Notes: generated from the sequence alone by a model not told the origin. DNA of 64,000 nucleotides from Holophagales bacterium (GCA_016716705.1 JADJVF010000001.1:245886-309885), one strand, 5' to 3'. Counted from the stretch's first letter, positions 44,390 through 59,584 are shown. Program-made: numbers and translations.

Positions 44390-45835
44390 GTGATCGTCCG
44401 GCCGAATCTCGTCCCGGGCTACACCATCGTCGAGCGGCTCGGCACCGGTGGCCTCTCGGGCGTCTTCCGGGCGCTTCGGGACGGCGACGGACTCGAGGTC
44501 GCGCTCAAGGTCACGAGCCTCGCCGACCTCGACCCCGAGTTCCGGCCCCAGGAACGTTTCGAGCGGGAGGCCGAGCTCCTCGCGCGCCTGTCCCACCCCG
44601 CGCTGCCGCGTTTCCACGACTGGGGCGTGACGCTCGAAGGCTTCGGGTGGATCGCGCTCGAGCTGGTGCGGGGCGTGCCGCTCTCGCACTTCGCGCTTCG
44701 CCCCGCCTGGGAGCTGATCCCGATCCTGATCCCGGTCGCCGAGGCGCTCGCGGCGGTCGCGCGGGCCGGCATCGTCCATCGCGACGTCGCCCCCGACAAC
44801 GTCCTCGTCGTCGCCGAGGGCGGGCGCTTCGCCCCGAAGCTCATCGACTTCGGCGTCGCCAAGGACCTCTTCGCCGCCGACGCCGCCGGCCTGACGCAGC
44901 ACGGCGCCTTCCTCGGAAAGCTCCTCTACGCGCCGCCCGAGCAGCTCCTCGGCCTGCCGAAGGGGCAGACGCTCGACTTTCGAGCCGACGTCTACTCCTT
45001 CGGCCTCATGACCTGGGAGCTCTTCACCGGCCGGCCCGCCATCTCCGCCTCGACGCTCCCGGACGTCGTGAAGGCCCACCTCGCGCACGCCTGGCCGAAG
45101 CTCGTCGTCCCGGCCGCTCGCGGGGGCCCGGCGCCTCGCCTCGTCGACCTGGTCGAGAGGATGACGTCCCGCCGGCGCGAAGACCGGCCCTCCTCCTGGG
45201 AGGAGATCGTCGCCGCCCTCTGGCAGGCGCTGGACGAGGCCCGTCCCGTCGCCCGCGAGCTGGCCGAGAAGCGGGCGGAGCTCGCCCCTTTCGGCGACGT
45301 GCCGGCCCCGGAAGCGATCCACGACACGAATGCAGGCGAAGCGCCGTTCCCGGAAGCCGACGCTCCCCGCGTCGAGGAGGTCCCATCCCTCGAGCCCGCG
45401 GCGCGGCTCCTCTCGCGCGAGCTCCTCTTCGGCCGGGTCGTCCTCCTCCTCGGCGTGGCCGCGTTCGTCGGCGCTCTCGCGTTCGCCCTCCACGTCGTCA
45501 TCTCCGCCCCGGAACCTCCGCCCGCTGTTGCTGCCACGGCTCCCACGCCGGCCCCCGGATCCGAACGGCCCGCTCCGGCGCGTTCCGGCAGCGCGCACCC
45601 GACGGGACGCCTCCTCGTGGCCCTCGTCCCCGAGGGATTCCTCGAGGAGGTCACGGGCCTCTCCGGACGCCGCGTCGCCGGCCCCGAGCCCCTTCCCGCC
45701 GCGCTCACGCTCCCGGCAGGGTCCTACCGCGCCGTCCTCTCCCACGCCGCGGGCGGCTGCGCGATCACGGTCTCCTTCGAGGTCCGCCCCGGAAAGACGA
45801 CCCGCGTCCTCGAGAGCTGCCTCGAACCGGACTGA
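44390..45835 (+). CDS. Membrane-anchored Ser/Thr protein kinase
   Basis: A 481-residue Hanks-type kinase. The kinase domain (about 10-275) has a glycine loop LGTGGLSGVFRA, the catalytic Lys in VALKV, HRDVAPDN (catalytic Asp) and DFGVAKD. A transmembrane helix (VVLLLGVAAFVGALAFALHV) follows, and the extracytoplasmic part is a Pro/Ala linker plus a small beta domain (PEGA-like, VALVPEGFLEEV and LPAGSYRAVLSH). The GTG start is the only reasonable one. It lies just downstream of the FHA-like membrane gene and converges on a PilT-like gene. Confidence 0.88.
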   Translation: MIVRPNLVPGYTIVERLGTGGLSGVFRALRDGDGLEVALKVTSLADLDPEFRPQERFEREAELLARLSHPALPRFHDWGVTLEGFGWIALELVRGVPLSHFALRPAWELIPILIPVAEALAAVARAGIVHRDVAPDNVLVVAEGGRFAPKLIDFGVAKDLFAADAAGLTQHGAFLGKLLYAPPEQLLGLPKGQTLDFRADVYSFGLMTWELFTGRPAISASTLPDVVKAHLAHAWPKLVVPAARGGPAPRLVDLVERMTSRRREDRPSSWEEIVAALWQALDEARPVARELAEKRAELAPFGDVPAPEAIHDTNAGEAPFPEADAPRVEEVPSLEPAARLLSRELLFGRVVLLLGVAAFVGALAFALHVVISAPEPPPAVAATAPTPAPGSERPAPARSGSAHPTGRLLVALVPEGFLEEVTGLSGRRVAGPEPLPAALTLPAGSYRAVLSHAAGGCAITVSFEVRPGKTTRVLESCLEPD

Positions 45836-45841
45836 GCCGGG

Positions 45842-47077
45842 CTACTTCAGGAGGGCGACGAGGTCGTCGGGGTGCGCCGAGCGCAGGCGCGCCTCGGTCT
45901 CGGTGATCGTCCCCGCCTTCACGAGCCGGGCGAGCGAGTCTTCCATCGTCATCATCCCGAAGCGCCGCCCGAGCGTCAGCTCGGTGTGGAGCTGGTGGAA
46001 CGTCCCCTTCCTCAGGTGCGCCCTCACGCCGTCGGTGGCGACGAGCACCTCCGTCGCCACGACCCGCCCCTTTCCGTCGGCGCGCGGGACGAGCTGCTGG
46101 CAGACGACGGCGGAGAGGGCGAGCGAGAGCTGCTGCCGCACGGTCGCCTGCTGCTCGGCGGGGAAGATGTCCGTGATCCGGTTCGCCGTCTGCGGCACGT
46201 CGTTCGTGTGGAGCGTGGCGAGGACGAGGTGCCCCGTCTCGGCGGCCGTCAGCGCCGCCCGCGTCGTCTCCAGGTCGCGCATCTCGCCGACGAGGATCAC
46301 GTCGGGGTCCTGCCGGAGCGCGGCGACGAGCGCCGCGGCGAACGTGGGCGCGTCGGCGCCGATCTCCACCTGCTCCACGATCGACGTCCCGTGGGCGTGC
46401 TCGTACTCGACCGGGTCCTCGATCGTCACGACGTGCCGCCGCGAGGTCCGGTTGATCCGGTCGACGAGGGCGGCGAGCGTCGTCGTCTTCCCCGACCCGG
46501 TCGCGCCCGTGACGAGGACGAGACCGCGCGAGGCCTTCGTCAGCTCGTAGAGCGAGTCCGGGAGACCCAGCTCGGAGAGAGGCGGGATTCTCTTCGGCAG
46601 GACGCGGATCGCGGCGGCCGTCCCTCCGCGGGTCCGGTGGAGGTTCACCCGGAAGCGGCCGAGCGGATCGACACGCAGGGAGAGGTCGATCGCCTCCCCT
46701 TCGGCGAAGCGCCGGCGCCGGTCGGCCGAGAGCGACGGGGAGAGGAGGTCCCAGGCGTCCGTCCGGTTGAGCCGCTCGGCACCCGGCCCGGCCAGCGGCT
46801 CGAGCGCTCCGTGGAGCCTGAGGATCGGAGCCGAGCCCGGGACGAGGAGAAGGTCGGTCCCCGAGCGGCGCACCGTCTCGACGAGAAGCGCCGCGAGGCG
46901 CGGCGAGACCCCGCCGTCGGCGACGAGGGGCCCCGGGCCGGAGGCGGCAAAGACGGGCGAAATCTCCTCGCCGCGAACGTGCTCCAGGAGCGGAGGGTCT
47001 CCGGTCGCGTCGCCGGACGCCGATTCCCCGGAAGCGTTCAGCGACCGGATCAGCCGGTTCAGGTCGTCGGTCTCCAC
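45842..47077 (-). CDS. Second PilT/PilU-like ATPase
   Basis: A 411-residue secretion-type ATPase distinct from the PilT at 1.5-2.6 kb. It has an extra N-terminal region of about 60 residues, then the PilT core with Walker A GATGSGKT, Walker B VILVGEMRD and the His box ETGHLVLATLHTND. The PilT-specific AIRNLIRE helix is replaced by GVRAHLRKGTFHQL, which recalls PilU or other paralogues. It likely modulates pilus retraction. The start is GTG 47077 after GGAGACC. It is not next to other pilus genes; neighbours are a kinase and tyrS. Confidence 0.88.
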   Translation of the reverse strand: METDDLNRLIRSLNASGESASGDATGDPPLLEHVRGEEISPVFAASGPGPLVADGGVSPRLAALLVETVRRSGTDLLLVPGSAPILRLHGALEPLAGPGAERLNRTDAWDLLSPSLSADRRRRFAEGEAIDLSLRVDPLGRFRVNLHRTRGGTAAAIRVLPKRIPPLSELGLPDSLYELTKASRGLVLVTGATGSGKTTTLAALVDRINRTSRRHVVTIEDPVEYEHAHGTSIVEQVEIGADAPTFAAALVAALRQDPDVILVGEMRDLETTRAALTAAETGHLVLATLHTNDVPQTANRITDIFPAEQQATVRQQLSLALSAVVCQQLVPRADGKGRVVATEVLVATDGVRAHLRKGTFHQLHTELTLGRRFGMMTMEDSLARLVKAGTITETEARLRSAHPDDLVALLK

Positions 47078-47156
47078 CCGGTCTCCACTTCGGTCTCCAT
47101 TCGGGGAGTCTACGGACGGCGAGGGTCGCGCGTCGCGGCCCGGGAGGCCGGACCAC

Positions 47157-47162
47157 TAGAAT
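47157..47162 (+). promoter_or_regulatory. TAGAAT -10 element, leaderless tyrS
   Basis: TAGAAT ends 5 nt before the GTG of tyrS, with no ribosome site. No T-box-like leader can fit. Confidence 0.45.
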
Positions 47163-47167
47163 CCGCC

Positions 47168-48403
47168 GTGCCGAACTTCCTCCCCGTCCCCGAACAGCTC
47201 GAGCTCCTCCTCAAGGGTGTCGAGACGTGCGTCCAGAAGGACGAGCTCGCCGCGAAGCTGGAAGCCTCCCGAAAGAGCGGCAAGCCGCTCCGGGTCAAGA
47301 CCGGCTTCGACCCCTCCGCCCCCGACCTCCACCTCGGCCACACCGTCGTCTTCCGGAAGATGCGCCACTTCCAGGAGCTGGGGCACGAGGTCGTCTTCCT
47401 CATCGGCGACTTCACCGGCCTCATCGGCGACCCGACCGGCAAGAAGACGACGCGGCCGCAGCTGACGAAGGACGAGGTCCTCGCCAACGCCGAGACCTAC
47501 AAGGCGCAGGTCTTCAAGATCCTCGACCGGGAGACGACCGTCGTCGACTTCAACTCCCGCTGGCTCGGCGCCCTCGGCGCCGACGGCCTCGTCCGGCTCG
47601 CCGGGCGCTATACCGTCGCCCAGCTCCTCGAGCGCGACGATTTCTCCAAGCGCTACAAGGCCGGCCAGCCGATCTCCGTCCACGAGCTCCTCTACCCGCT
47701 CTGCCAGGGCTACGACTCCGTCGCCCTCGAGGCCGACGTCGAGCTCGGCGGCACCGACCAGCTCTTCAACCTCCTCGTCGGCCGCGAGCTGATGAGGAGC
47801 TACGGCCTCGCGCCGCAGTGCGTGATGACGACGCCCCTCCTCGTCGGCCTCGACGGCGTGGAGAAGATGTCGAAGTCGCTCGGCAACCACGTCGGCATCA
47901 ACGAGGCGCCGGACGAGATCTTCGGCAAGGTCATGTCCGTCTCGGACGACATGATGTGGACCTGGTGGACCCTCCTGACGGACCTCTTCCCGCACGACAT
48001 CGATGCGCTGAAAGCGGCCGTCGCCTCCGGGGCGAAGCACCCCAAGCGGGTGAAGATGGACCTCGCCCGCCAGCTCGTCACCGACTTCCACGGGGCCGAG
48101 GCCGCCGCCACCGCGGAGGCCGAGTTCGAACGGCGCTTCGCGAAGGCGGAGGGGCCGGTGAAGGCCGAGACCGTCGCGCTGCCCGACCCCGCCCCCGCCG
48201 ACGTCGCCTCGCTCCTCGTCGCCCTCGGCCTCGCCGCCAGCAAGAACGTCGCGCGGCAGAAGGTGAAGGAAGGGGCCGTCTCTCTCTCGGAGGACGGCGT
48301 CACCTTCGCGAAGGTCGAGAACCCGGCGGAGCCGTTCGCGCTCGAAGCCGGGGCCGCGCGGTATGTGCGGCTCGGCAAACGTTTCCTGCGCGTCGCGGGA
48401 TAG
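47168..48403 (+). CDS. tyrS: Tyrosyl-tRNA synthetase
   Basis: TyrS charges tRNA-Tyr. The 411-residue enzyme has the class I signatures PDLHLGH (HIGH equivalent) and KMSKS in DGVEKMSKSLGNH, the tyrosine-recognition stretch LCQGYDSVALEADVELGGTD and a C-terminal S4-like domain (ASKNVARQKVKEGAVSL). Spacing of these fits the TyrZ-like or longer bacterial TyrS group. GTG 47168 is placed by a TAGAAT hexamer 5 nt upstream. It is followed 13 nt later by a TyrA-like gene, a sensible tyrosine-linked pair. Confidence 0.96.
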   Translation: MPNFLPVPEQLELLLKGVETCVQKDELAAKLEASRKSGKPLRVKTGFDPSAPDLHLGHTVVFRKMRHFQELGHEVVFLIGDFTGLIGDPTGKKTTRPQLTKDEVLANAETYKAQVFKILDRETTVVDFNSRWLGALGADGLVRLAGRYTVAQLLERDDFSKRYKAGQPISVHELLYPLCQGYDSVALEADVELGGTDQLFNLLVGRELMRSYGLAPQCVMTTPLLVGLDGVEKMSKSLGNHVGINEAPDEIFGKVMSVSDDMMWTWWTLLTDLFPHDIDALKAAVASGAKHPKRVKMDLARQLVTDFHGAEAAATAEAEFERRFAKAEGPVKAETVALPDPAPADVASLLVALGLAASKNVARQKVKEGAVSLSEDGVTFAKVENPAEPFALEAGAARYVRLGKRFLRVAG

Positions 48404-48416
48404 GGTGCGGTAGGGC

Positions 48417-49304
48417 GTGGCAGCGCGCCGTGAAGCCCGTCCGCGCGCGGGCTCCCGGAAGATCCTCGTCGTCGGCGGCGCGGGCCGGATGGGACGGATC
48501 CTCGCGCGCGCCTTCCGCGACGCCGGCCACTCGGTCGCGATCCACGACCCGGGCCAGCGCCTCCCCGGCTTTCCGGCCGTCCCGCTCGAGACCGCCGCGG
48601 CCGCCGACGCCGTCGTCGTCTCCGTCTCCCTCGAGGCGACGCCGGCCGTCCTCGCCGAGCTTCTCTCCCTCTCGCCTCCCGGCCTCGTCCTCGACGTGGC
48701 GAGCGTGAAGGGCCCGCTCCTGCCGCTCTACGCGAAGGCCGCCCGGGACGGGTTCTCCGTCGCCTCGGTTCACCCGATGTTCGGCCCCGGCGTCCGCTCG
48801 CTCGACGGTCAGAACCTCATCGTCTGCGACGCGGGCGTCCCCGCCGCCACGCGCGCCGCCGCGCGCCTCTTCGCCGGCCACGGACTGCAGCTCGCCACGA
48901 TGCCGATCGGCGCCCACGACGCCTGGATCGCGCAGACGCTCGGCCTCGCCCACCTCCTCTCCCTCCTCGCGGGCTCGGTCCTCGCGCGCGAGGGGGTGAA
49001 GGTGAAGAGCCTCGACGGCCTCGCCTCCACGAGCTTCCGGCGCCTCTGCGAGCTGGCCGCCCCGATCCTCCACCAGGCCCCCGACCTGACGCTCCCGATC
49101 CAGGCCCGCAATCCCGCAACGCCCGCTCTCTTCGACCTCCTCGCGAGCGAGCTCGCCTCGTGGCGGGCGCTCGTCGAGCGCAACGACCTCGCGCCGTTCG
49201 AGAAGAAGCTCGCCGCCGCCCGCGGCGTCCTCGCCCCGTCCGTCAGAGGCTCAGCGGGCCGGCGGGGATCCGCCCCGCGTCGAAGGCCCGCGCGGCCGCG
49301 CTGA
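48417..49304 (+). CDS. Prephenate dehydrogenase-like protein (TyrA)
   Basis: A 295-residue NAD-dependent dehydrogenase of the prephenate/arogenate type, for tyrosine synthesis. The nucleotide fold is ILVVGGAGRMGRILARAFRD, followed by VASVKGPLLPLY and the substrate-side SVHPMFGPGVRSLDGQNLIV with its conserved His. No chorismate mutase domain is fused. Its position directly after tyrS supports a tyrosine role. The GTG start has no clear ribosome site. The last 60 bases overlap the convergent gluQ gene, and the Arg-rich C-terminal end may be extended. Confidence 0.85.
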   Translation: MAARREARPRAGSRKILVVGGAGRMGRILARAFRDAGHSVAIHDPGQRLPGFPAVPLETAAAADAVVVSVSLEATPAVLAELLSLSPPGLVLDVASVKGPLLPLYAKAARDGFSVASVHPMFGPGVRSLDGQNLIVCDAGVPAATRAAARLFAGHGLQLATMPIGAHDAWIAQTLGLAHLLSLLAGSVLAREGVKVKSLDGLASTSFRRLCELAAPILHQAPDLTLPIQARNPATPALFDLLASELASWRALVERNDLAPFEKKLAAARGVLAPSVRGSAGRRGSAPRRRPARPR

Positions 49305-50145
49305 GCATCTCGGGCGCCGTCCCCTCGATCGCCTCCTGCCCGAGGAGCCGGAGCGCGAGCGCGAGCGTCTCGCGGACCCGTTTCTCGTCGAGCCTCTCGA
49401 GCGGAAGCGCGCCGTCCCTCTTCCCGAGCTTCTTCCCGTCGGAACCGAGGACGAGCGGAAGGTGCGCGTACGCGGGCGTCGGCAGGCCGAGGGACCGCTG
49501 CAGGGCGATCTGTCGCGCCGTCGACGACAGGAGGTCCCCTCCCCGGACGACCTCCGTGACGCCCTGCTCCGCGTCGTCGACGACGACGGCGAGCTGGTAG
49601 GCGAACGGGCCGTCGGCTCGTCTCACGACGAAGTCCCCCACCGAACGGGAAACCTCCTCCTCGATCCGTCCCCGGACGCGATCCTCGAAGACGATCGTCC
49701 CGTCCGGGACCCGGAACCGGACGGCACGCGCGGCGCGCCCCGGCGCAAGGCCCCCGCGGCACGTCCCGGCGTAGACCGCTCCCGCGCCGTCGACCGGGTC
49801 GGAAACGTCGGGCGCACCCGCGGCCCGCGCCACCTCCGCCCGCGTGCAGCCGCAGTCGTAGGCGAGCCCCGCCACCCGGAGCCGTGCGAGCGCCTCCTCG
49901 TAGAGCCCGGTCCGCTCCGACTGGACGACGACGTCGCCGTCCCACACGAGGCCGTACCGCTCCAACGCCCGCAGGATCTCGTCCGCGGCCCCCGGGACGA
50001 CGCGCGGCCCGTCGAGGTCTTCCATCCTCACGAGCCACTCGCCGCCGGCGCTCCGGGCCGACAGCCACGACCCGACGGCCGCCACCAGGCTCCCGAGGTG
50101 GAGCGGCCCGGTGGGCGACGGAGCGAACCGGCCACGGACTGTCAC
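49243..50145 (-). CDS. gluQ: Glutamyl-Q tRNA(Asp) synthetase
   Basis: This GluRS paralogue without an anticodon domain attaches glutamate to queuosine in tRNA-Asp. The 300-residue length is diagnostic. Motifs are FAPSPTGPLHLGS (HIGH equivalent), the Cys pair CGC in YDCGCTRAEV and GKKLGKRDGA (KMSKS equivalent). The start is GTG 50145. It converges on the TyrA-like gene with a 62-nt overlap. The opposite end faces the tRNA-Asn promoter. Confidence 0.93.
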   Translation of the reverse strand: MTVRGRFAPSPTGPLHLGSLVAAVGSWLSARSAGGEWLVRMEDLDGPRVVPGAADEILRALERYGLVWDGDVVVQSERTGLYEEALARLRVAGLAYDCGCTRAEVARAAGAPDVSDPVDGAGAVYAGTCRGGLAPGRAARAVRFRVPDGTIVFEDRVRGRIEEEVSRSVGDFVVRRADGPFAYQLAVVVDDAEQGVTEVVRGGDLLSSTARQIALQRSLGLPTPAYAHLPLVLGSDGKKLGKRDGALPLERLDEKRVRETLALALRLLGQEAIEGTAPEMLSAAARAFDAGRIPAGPLSL

Positions 50146-50213
50146 GGCGCTTTCCAGCCTCCCACAGCCCCGGAGGGCCTCGGTGGGCAGGCTATCGCAG
50201 CTTTTCCCCTCGC

Positions 50214-50243
50214 TTGACGCTGCGGCCGCCGGTCTCCTAGACT
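50214..50243 (+). promoter_or_regulatory. Promoter TTGACG-18-TAGACT for tRNA-Asn
   Basis: TTGACG (50214-50219) and TAGACT (50238-50243) are 18 nt apart and end 47 nt before the tRNA. It is one of the two best -35/-10 pairs in the window. Confidence 0.7.
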
Positions 50244-50290
50244 CCGCCTCCCGCGCGGATCTCGCCGCGAGGGTGTTCTTTCGAAGACGT

Positions 50291-55872
<5,582 letters not shown>

Positions 55873-56598
55873 CCAGGCCCGCAGGTCGTCGATGAAATCG
55901 AGCGTCTGGGTGCGCGTCCCGCCCCCGGGGGTGTGGATCACCACCAGCCTTCCTCGTGTGTGGTCGACCCACCAGGCGAACTTCTCCACCTGCCCGTACA
56001 GGGCGTCGAAGAGGTAGACCTCGCGGACGTTCGCCGCCAGGCCCCCTCTGAGGAGGATGAACGAGATCACGCGGTAGGCGCCGCTGTGCCCGGCCAGGAT
56101 GATCGAGCCGGGGCGGGCCTTCTCGATCACGCCCCTGTCTTTCAGGGTGGCGAGGACGTCGGCCACGAGGCCCGAAAAGATTCCCTCCTCCTCCAGCCGT
56201 CCCCCGAATGAGTCGGGTGCGTCCTTCGGCCCCTCCGCGAGGACGAGGGCGGCGTTGACGCCGCTCGCACCGAGCTGCTCGGCGATCCGGAACGTCGCGA
56301 GCGTCCGGTCCACGTTGTTTCCCCACCCGTGGAAGTAGAAGACGAGGTCGGTCGTCTCGCCGGGACGGAAGCCCTTCGGGACGAAGATCACGACGGTCCG
56401 ATCGCTGTAGTGCGGGTCCGCCGGGTAGGTCTTCCCCTCGTACACGTAGCCGTTCGCTCGCTTCGGGTGCGGGAACATCGTGTGATCGGACGTGGTCACG
56501 ATGGTCGCTCCGAGCGCGGCGTAGCGCTCGGCGAGCGGCTGGGCGAAGAGGAGAGACGGGCTCAGGGCGAGGAGCAGGGCCAGCGTGGCGGGTCGCAT
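55873..56598 (-). CDS. Secreted alpha/beta-hydrolase-like protein, C-terminus lost in artefact
   Basis: The first 240 or so residues are clear: a signal peptide (MRPATLALLLALSPSLLFAQ), DRTVVIFVPKGFRPG, the oxyanion-region block LVFYFHGWGNNVD and the nucleophile elbow GHSGAYR (GxSxG). This fits an exported serine hydrolase; the substrate is unknown. After LDFIDDLRAWGVP the sequence passes into the G/C-homopolymer region, so the C-terminus, including any catalytic His, is missing. ATG 56598 has TAGCCT 7 nt upstream. Confidence 0.8.
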
Positions 56599-56914
56599 GT
56601 TCCGTAGGCTAGCTTCTTTCGGGCTCTCCCTCGGCGGCCCCGTCGGGCTCGTCGTGTTCTACCGAGGGATGAAGATTCTCAGCTCCGGGATGCTTCCCCC
56701 TCGATCAGCGCAGCGCGCTGCCTGGCCCACGACCGCAGAGCCGCGACCCGCCGCAGACACCGTCCGCCCTCTACTCCCGCAGCCCCTTCGGCGAGGACCA
56801 CCCGCTCCTGGCTGTCTGTTGCCAGCAGCGTCAGGTCCAGAAGCTGCGAGAGCCGAACCCGCGTTGCGGCTCAATATTCCTTATCCCTTCACGAGGGCCG
56901 ATCAGGCCTTTCGC
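56599..56914. other. Intergenic region, nothing recognised
   Basis: About 316 bases between the kinase end and the hydrolase start. Apart from the TAGCCT hexamer at 56606-56611 (minus) I see no gene, hairpin with T-tract or repeat. Confidence 0.5.
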
Positions 56915-59578
56915 CTACTTCCCGCTCGCGAGCTTCTCGAAGCGCGGGTTGCCGCGCAGCGGATCGAAGTTCGGATCGATCCGGAGCCAGCCGGGGGTGA
57001 GGAAGTACGGGGCCTTCAGCAGCTGCTCCAACAGGTCGATTGCCTTCTCGTCGTTGCCACAGAGGATGTGGATCCGGACGAGCAGGTGTCCGAGGTACGG
57101 TTCGGGCCCCCTGGGCGCTTGCGCCTGTCTCAACGTGACGGCCCGCGTCCCCTCGCGGACGGCTTCCTCCCTCGACCCGAGATAGGCGAGCGAGAGACCG
57201 AGCATGCTGTGGGGGTAGACAGCCGAGTCGTCCCCCGCCACACGTTCGGAAAACGCCTTTCTCGCTTCCTCGGCGTACTCGCGCACGCGGGCCGCGTCCT
57301 TGCGTCGGGACGCCGCCTGAGCGAGGACGATCGCCCACTCCGCCCGGTCGTCATCGAACGCTCCCGGAGTCAGCCGCAGGAGGATCTCCCGGCGATCGTC
57401 ATCCAGAGCCCAATCGAGGTCGTACACCTGGCCGACGAGCCGCACGAGAAGCGCAGGATCGATCTCCTTCGGCGCCGACGTGATGACCTCCCGCGCTCCT
57501 GCGAGGTCTCCCTCCTGGAGATACGTCATGACCTTCGTGTGGACCAGGATTGCATCCTTCGGGGAGATGGCGAGCCCGCGGTCGCAGACCGCTCGAGCAT
57601 CCTCTCCGCGCCGCAGCCTGAGCAGTGTCTGCGCGAGGAGATCCCGGACGCCCGTCTCCGGAGTCCGGGGATCGAGGTCGTCGGCTTTCTGGAGAAGCTC
57701 GGCGGTCGCCTCGGAGTACGTCTCGCCCGTGCCGAAACCCAGCAAGACCTTCTGGACGATCAGCTCGGCCGAGTTTGGATTCACCTGGAGGGCGCGAGCG
57801 TTTATTTCCTGCGCCCTCGGCACGTCCTTGCTCAGGCCGTAGTAGCCCGCCAGTGCTCTGGAGGCCGCAGCCAGGTCCGGGGCCAGCTCGACGGCCCTCT
57901 CCGCCGCGCTCCTGGCGGCGTCCGCCCCGGCCGGAGTGGGCTCCACGCGATACATGGCCTGGTGGCAGAGCGAGATCCGCGCCCACGCCATGGCGAAGCG
58001 GGGATCCAGGGCCGTAGCCCTCTCGAACTCCGCCAGCTGTGCCTTCGGGGGGGCGCCCCGCTCCTGAAGCTCGAGACCCTTCAGGTACGCGGCGTAGGCC
58101 GCGAGGTTCGACGTGGGGCGGGAAGTGAGATCTCCGCGCTCCTTTCCCGAGAGGACGATGTCCAGAGAACGTGCCACGCGTGTCGCGATCTCCCCCTGGA
58201 CCTCGAAGACGTCCGCGAGGTCCGCGTCGAACGCCTCCTGCCAGCGGGTCGTCGGCGCGCCGCCGCTCCCGATCTCGACGAGCTCCGGCGTGACGCGGAT
58301 CCGATTCGCCTTCCCGGACTTCTGCCACTGGACCTTGGCGACGAGGAGGTAGGACACGCCCAGCTCCCGGGCCACCTGGTCCGGCGACTTCGTCGTCGCC
58401 CGGTACTGCGCCGAGCTGCCGCTCGCGATGACGACGAGGCCGGAGAGCCCCGAGAGCTTGCTCCGCACCTCGTTCGTCATCCCGTCGGCGAAATAGACGT
58501 CCTCGACCGCGCCCAGGTTCTCGAATGGCAGGACCGCGATCCGCTTCGGCGCCGGGGTCGACGACGGCGGTCGCGGGCCACCGCCCCGGTGCGCCAGCCA
58601 GGCGCCCCCGGCAGCCAGCGCCACGACGACGGCAGAGACCCCCAGGGCGAGAGCGCGACGGGAGACCGGGCGACGGACAGGACCAGAAGGAAGTGCCGAT
58701 ACCTTCCCCGTCGTCGAGTCCCGGAGCAGGCGTCTGAGATCGGCCTCGAGGTCCCGCGCGCTCTGATAGCGGAGTTCCCGGTCCTTCTCCAGCGCCTTGA
58801 GGATGATCCGTTCGAGGTCGGGCGGGACGGCCGGGTTGAGGGCCGCCGGGGAGTTGGGAGCACGGTTCAGGATGCCGTCGAAGATCTCGGCTGACGTCCT
58901 GCCGGCGAAGGGCAGTCGCCCTGTCGCCATCTCGTAGAGGACGACGCCCACCGAGAAGAGATCCGTTCTGGCGTCCAGCACCTCTCCGCGCGCTTGTTCC
59001 GGCGACATGTACGCCACCGTCCCCAGCGTCGAACCCGGGCCCGTCAGGTGGTGCTCGGCCTCTGCCGTTTCCAGCTCGCTGCCGATGGGCCCCGACAGCG
59101 TCGGCTCGACCTTCGCCAGGCCGAAGTCGAGGAGCTTCGCGTCGCCCCTTTCGGTTACGAAGATGTTCGCAGGCTTGATGTCGCGGTGGACGATCCTGGC
59201 CCCGTGCGCCGCCTCCAGCGCGTCTGCGAGCTGCACTCCGAGCTCCAGAACCCGCTCGATCGGCATGGATTTCCCGTCGATCGCCTCCCGAAGCGTCTGC
59301 CCCTTCATCCGCTCCATGACGAGGAACGGCCGTCCCTCGTGCTCGCCGACGTCGTGGACGACGCAGATGTGGGGGTGATTCAGGGCTGAAGCGGCCTTCG
59401 CCTCGCGCCTGAACCGCTCTAACGCCTCGGGGTTGCCCGCTCCCTCGGGCAGCAACTTGATCGCCACCTCCCGGTCGAGCCGGGCGTCGCGTGCCCTGTA
59501 GACCTCGCCCATCCCGCCCGCTCCGAGGGGCGAGAGGATCTCGTACGGGCCTACACGGGTGCCTGGCACGAGCGCCAC
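56915..59578 (-). CDS. Ser/Thr protein kinase with TPR extracytoplasmic domain
   Basis: An 887-residue receptor-like kinase of a type expanded in Acidobacteriota. The kinase domain (about 12-275) has GAGGMGEVYRARD, the catalytic Lys in VAIKLLPE, HRDIKPANI and DFGLAKV, with TVAYMSPEQARGE as activation segment. A transmembrane helix (ALALGVSAVVVALAAGGAWL) follows, then a TolB-N-like/adenylate-cyclase-associated region (RIAVLPFENLG, YLLVAKVQWQKSGKANRIRV) and several TPR repeats to the end. The GTG start follows a 9-bp inverted repeat at 59585-59613. The signal sensed is unknown. Confidence 0.9.
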   Translation of the reverse strand: MALVPGTRVGPYEILSPLGAGGMGEVYRARDARLDREVAIKLLPEGAGNPEALERFRREAKAASALNHPHICVVHDVGEHEGRPFLVMERMKGQTLREAIDGKSMPIERVLELGVQLADALEAAHGARIVHRDIKPANIFVTERGDAKLLDFGLAKVEPTLSGPIGSELETAEAEHHLTGPGSTLGTVAYMSPEQARGEVLDARTDLFSVGVVLYEMATGRLPFAGRTSAEIFDGILNRAPNSPAALNPAVPPDLERIILKALEKDRELRYQSARDLEADLRRLLRDSTTGKVSALPSGPVRRPVSRRALALGVSAVVVALAAGGAWLAHRGGGPRPPSSTPAPKRIAVLPFENLGAVEDVYFADGMTNEVRSKLSGLSGLVVIASGSSAQYRATTKSPDQVARELGVSYLLVAKVQWQKSGKANRIRVTPELVEIGSGGAPTTRWQEAFDADLADVFEVQGEIATRVARSLDIVLSGKERGDLTSRPTSNLAAYAAYLKGLELQERGAPPKAQLAEFERATALDPRFAMAWARISLCHQAMYRVEPTPAGADAARSAAERAVELAPDLAAASRALAGYYGLSKDVPRAQEINARALQVNPNSAELIVQKVLLGFGTGETYSEATAELLQKADDLDPRTPETGVRDLLAQTLLRLRRGEDARAVCDRGLAISPKDAILVHTKVMTYLQEGDLAGAREVITSAPKEIDPALLVRLVGQVYDLDWALDDDRREILLRLTPGAFDDDRAEWAIVLAQAASRRKDAARVREYAEEARKAFSERVAGDDSAVYPHSMLGLSLAYLGSREEAVREGTRAVTLRQAQAPRGPEPYLGHLLVRIHILCGNDEKAIDLLEQLLKAPYFLTPGWLRIDPNFDPLRGNPRFEKLASGK

Positions 59579-59584
59579 GAGCCA

